This document shows positions 12,902 through 15,114 of a stretch of 15,114 nt of DNA, one piece after another. Source of the DNA: Gemmatimonadota bacterium (GTDB taxonomy: Bacteria; Gemmatimonadota; Gemmatimonadetes; Gemmatimonadales; GWC2-71-9). Where the stretch lies: positions 1 through 15,114 of the forward strand of contig JAHEFN010000016.1 of assembly GCA_024640185.1 (NCBI GenBank), given 5' to 3'. Numbering within the stretch: position 1 is the first letter of the stretch; each line of letters starts with the position of its first letter. The translations under genes were made by a program, and so were the position numbers. A model generated the notes under the pieces. The model searched no databases, was not told the DNA's origin, and saw only the letters and a program-made list of their open reading frames with translations.

Positions 12902-15114
12902 TGCCGTCATTGGCTGGTCGATCCGCAATCGGGTGCTGGTGCTGCTGGTCACCGCCGGCCTGGTGGCCGGAGGGTTCTGGGCGGTCCGCACCACGCCGCT
13001 CGATGCGATCCCCGACCTCTCGGATGTGCAGGTCATCGTCCAGACCGATTTCTCGGAGCAGGCCCCGCAGATCGTCGAAGACCAGGTCACCTATCCGATC
13101 ACCTCCGAGATGCTCAAGGTGCCGGGTGCCCGGGTGGTGCGCGGCTACTCGTTCTTCGGGCTCTCCCTGGTGTACGTGATCTTCGAGGACGGCACCGACA
13201 TCTATTGGGCCCGATCCCGGGTGCTCGAGTACCTCAACGGGATTCAACGACAGCTGCCGACCGGGGTGGAACCGACCCTTGGCCCCGACGCCACCGGGGT
13301 GGGCTGGGTCTTCGAGTACACCCTCGAGTCCGACTCCCTCGACCTCGCCCAGCTGCGGAGCCTCCAGGACTGGAACATCCGCTTCCAGCTGACCGCCGTG
13401 CCCGGGGTCGCCGAGGTGGCCTCCCTCGGTGGCTTCGTGAAGCAGTACCAGGTGGAGGTCGATCCTGAACGGCTCCGGGCCTTCAACATCCCGGTTACCC
13501 GGGTGACCGCCGCCATCGGCGCGCACAACGTCGACATCGGCGCTCGGGTGCTCGAGATGGGGGGCCGCGAATACATGATCCGCGGGCTCGGTTACCTCGA
13601 GGATGTCGGCGACATCGAGAATGTCTCCCTCGGCGTGTCGGAGAACGGCACCCCGATCCGGGTGGCCGATGTCGCCAATGTGCAGGTCGGGCCCGCGCCG
13701 AGGCGAGGGGCCGCCGATCTCGATGGCAATGGCGAGGTGGTCGCCGGCATCGTGGTGATGCGCTACGACTCAGATGCCCTCAAGACGATCGAGGCGATCA
13801 AGACGCGACTGGTCGAGATCGAGAAGACGCTGCCTGCCGGCGTGCACCTGCGGGTGGCCTACGATCGCAGCGACCTGATCCATCGCGCGATCGCGACCCT
13901 CACCGAGAAGCTCCTCGAGGAGTCGCTGATCGTGGCCTTGGTCACGGTGCTGTTCCTGTTGCACGTGCGGTCGGCGTTGGTGGCGATCGTGGTGCTGCCG
14001 GTCGGCATCCTGATGTCGTTCCTCGTGATGCGCATGCTCGGGGTCAATGCCAACATCATGTCGCTCGGCGGGATCGCCATCGCCATCGGCGCGATGGTCG
14101 ATGGGGCGATCGTGATGATCGAGAACATGCACAAACATCTCGAGCGAGCGGCACCTGACACCCCGAGGTGGGAGGTCGTCCTCGCCAGTGCCAGGCAGGT
14201 GGGGCCGCCGCTCTTCTATTCGCTGCTGATCATCACCGTCAGTTTCCTGCCGGTCTTCGCGCTGGAGGCCCAGGAGGGGAGGCTCTTCAAGCCGCTCGCC
14301 TTCACCAAGACCACCGCGATGGCGGCCGCGGCACTGCTCTCGATCACTCTGGTGCCGGTGCTGATGGGATATCTGATTCGCGGCAAGATCAGGCCCGAGG
14401 GCCGCAATCCGCTCAACCGCGTGTTGCAGCGGATCTATCGGCCGGTGATCGACCTCACCCTGCGCTGGCCGTGGCTGATCATCGCGGCGAGTGTGGTGGT
14501 CCTGGGCGCCACGGTGCTGCCCTGGCGGAAACTGGGAAGCGAGTTCATGCCGCTTCTCCATGAGGGGTCGGTGCTCTTCATGCCGACCACCGTGCCCGGG
14601 GTGGCGATCGCCCAGGCCAACGACATCATGCGATACCAGGACAGCGTCCTGGCCTCCTTCCCGGAGGTCGAACGGGTGCTCGGCAAGGCCGGTCGGGCCA
14701 ACACGGCCACCGACCCGGCGCCGCTCGACATGTTCGAGACCACCATCACCCTGCGCCCGGAGGAGGAGTGGCGACCGGGGATGACCTACGACGGCCTGCT
14801 GGCTGCGATGGACAGCGCCGTCAGGCTGAGTGGGGTGACCAATGCGTGGACCATGCCGATCAAGGGGCGCATCGACATGCTTGCCACCGGCATCCGGACG
14901 GCGGTGGGGATCAAGATCTTCGGTCCCGACCTCGACACCCTGCAGGCGCTCGGCGAGCGGGTCGAGAAGATCATGCAGGACGTCCCGGGAACACGCAGCG
15001 CCTTCGCCGAACGGGGGGTGTCGGGCTACTACGTCGACATCGAGATCGACCGGCGCGAGGCGGCCCGTTACGGACTCAACACCGGCGAGATCCACGCCGG
15101 CATCATGGCGTCGG
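12894..15114 (+). CDS. cusA: CusA-type RND inner-membrane Cu(I)/Ag(I) efflux pump, 3' end outside window
   Basis: The gene opens with ATG at 12894 and is still open at the window end; 740 residues of an expected ~1,040 are visible. It is a proton-driven heavy-metal exporter of the HME-RND family. TM1 is near 12-30. The large porter domain follows, then TM helices from about 340 onward, with GAMVDGAIVMIEN carrying the proton-relay Asp at 403 (Asp405 in E. coli CusA). The three methionines that bind Cu(I)/Ag(I) in E. coli CusA (573, 623, 672) are at 563 (FMPTTVPG), 613 (PLDMFETT) and 662 (RIDMLATG) with the same spacing. That favours Cu/Ag over the Zn/Co/Cd of CzcA. It completes a cusCBA-like operon; no CusF, sensor kinase or response regulator is visible here. 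Confidence 0.95.
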   Translation, partial: MIDAVIGWSIRNRVLVLLVTAGLVAGGFWAVRTTPLDAIPDLSDVQVIVQTDFSEQAPQIVEDQVTYPITSEMLKVPGARVVRGYSFFGLSLVYVIFEDGTDIYWARSRVLEYLNGIQRQLPTGVEPTLGPDATGVGWVFEYTLESDSLDLAQLRSLQDWNIRFQLTAVPGVAEVASLGGFVKQYQVEVDPERLRAFNIPVTRVTAAIGAHNVDIGARVLEMGGREYMIRGLGYLEDVGDIENVSLGVSENGTPIRVADVANVQVGPAPRRGAADLDGNGEVVAGIVVMRYDSDALKTIEAIKTRLVEIEKTLPAGVHLRVAYDRSDLIHRAIATLTEKLLEESLIVALVTVLFLLHVRSALVAIVVLPVGILMSFLVMRMLGVNANIMSLGGIAIAIGAMVDGAIVMIENMHKHLERAAPDTPRWEVVLASARQVGPPLFYSLLIITVSFLPVFALEAQEGRLFKPLAFTKTTAMAAAALLSITLVPVLMGYLIRGKIRPEGRNPLNRVLQRIYRPVIDLTLRWPWLIIAASVVVLGATVLPWRKLGSEFMPLLHEGSVLFMPTTVPGVAIAQANDIMRYQDSVLASFPEVERVLGKAGRANTATDPAPLDMFETTITLRPEEEWRPGMTYDGLLAAMDSAVRLSGVTNAWTMPIKGRIDMLATGIRTAVGIKIFGPDLDTLQALGERVEKIMQDVPGTRSAFAERGVSGYYVDIEIDRREAARYGLNTGEIHAGIMAS

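Noticed and set aside
11636..15095. Long minus-strand open frames opposite cusB and cusA
   Set aside because: Composition artefacts of high third-position G+C; the + strand genes are unmistakable.
1..15114. Mobile elements, CRISPR arrays, tRNA or rRNA
   Set aside because: No transposase or integrase frames, no regular repeats and no cloverleaf-like sequence were seen on reading both strands.

Overview
This is a high-G+C bacterial window in which almost every confident gene lies on the + strand and genes are tightly packed, with stop/start overlaps and many TTG/GTG starts. The mix of signalling proteins, secreted lipoproteins and a CusCBA-type efflux set would fit Gemmatimonadota or a similar environmental Gram-negative. 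That placement is an impression, not a test; the outer-membrane channel and lipoproteins do show a two-membrane cell.

Region 1 (1-2730) holds a partial YgfZ/GcvT-like protein, a MogA/MoaB-type molybdopterin enzyme and a sigma-54 activator (bEBP) whose receiver-like domain lacks the phosphorylatable Asp. These three are translationally linked by a GTGA overlap and a 1-nt gap.

Region 2 (2843-5299) holds a large Fe-S protein fused to an active-looking GGDEF diguanylate cyclase, followed by a conserved-looking protein of unknown function. In the GGDEF protein, the part resembling the [FeFe]-hydrogenase catalytic domain has lost the H-cluster cysteines, while the flanking 4Fe-4S cysteines remain. 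It therefore looks like a redox or gas sensor that makes c-di-GMP.

Region 3 (about 5290-7330) is visibly lower in G+C and uses different codons. It starts with a good match to a sigma-54 promoter and a structured leader that could mask a ribosome site. Then come a 24-residue amphipathic peptide gene with a near-perfect Shine-Dalgarno, a multi-pass membrane HD-GYP c-di-GMP phosphodiesterase, a terminator-like hairpin, and a 57-residue hydrophobic small protein. This peptide/HD-GYP unit is the best candidate here for an undescribed system. A plausible but untested link is that the sigma-54 activator of region 1 controls it, and that it opposes the cyclase of region 2.

Region 4 (7452-9883) encodes three exported proteins: an SGNH-hydrolase-like lipoprotein, a YVTN-type beta-propeller and a small lipoprotein with a carboxypeptidase-regulatory-like fold.

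Region 5 (9991-end) is a Cu(I)/Ag(I) efflux locus: a small exported Cys/His/Met-rich protein, then an outer-membrane channel, a membrane-fusion lipoprotein and a CusA-type RND pump. The last three overlap, and the pump runs off the window. It keeps the three methionines that bind Cu(I)/Ag(I) in E. coli CusA. No stretch longer than 300 bases lacks a gene, and no tRNA, rRNA, IS element, CRISPR array or integrase was seen.
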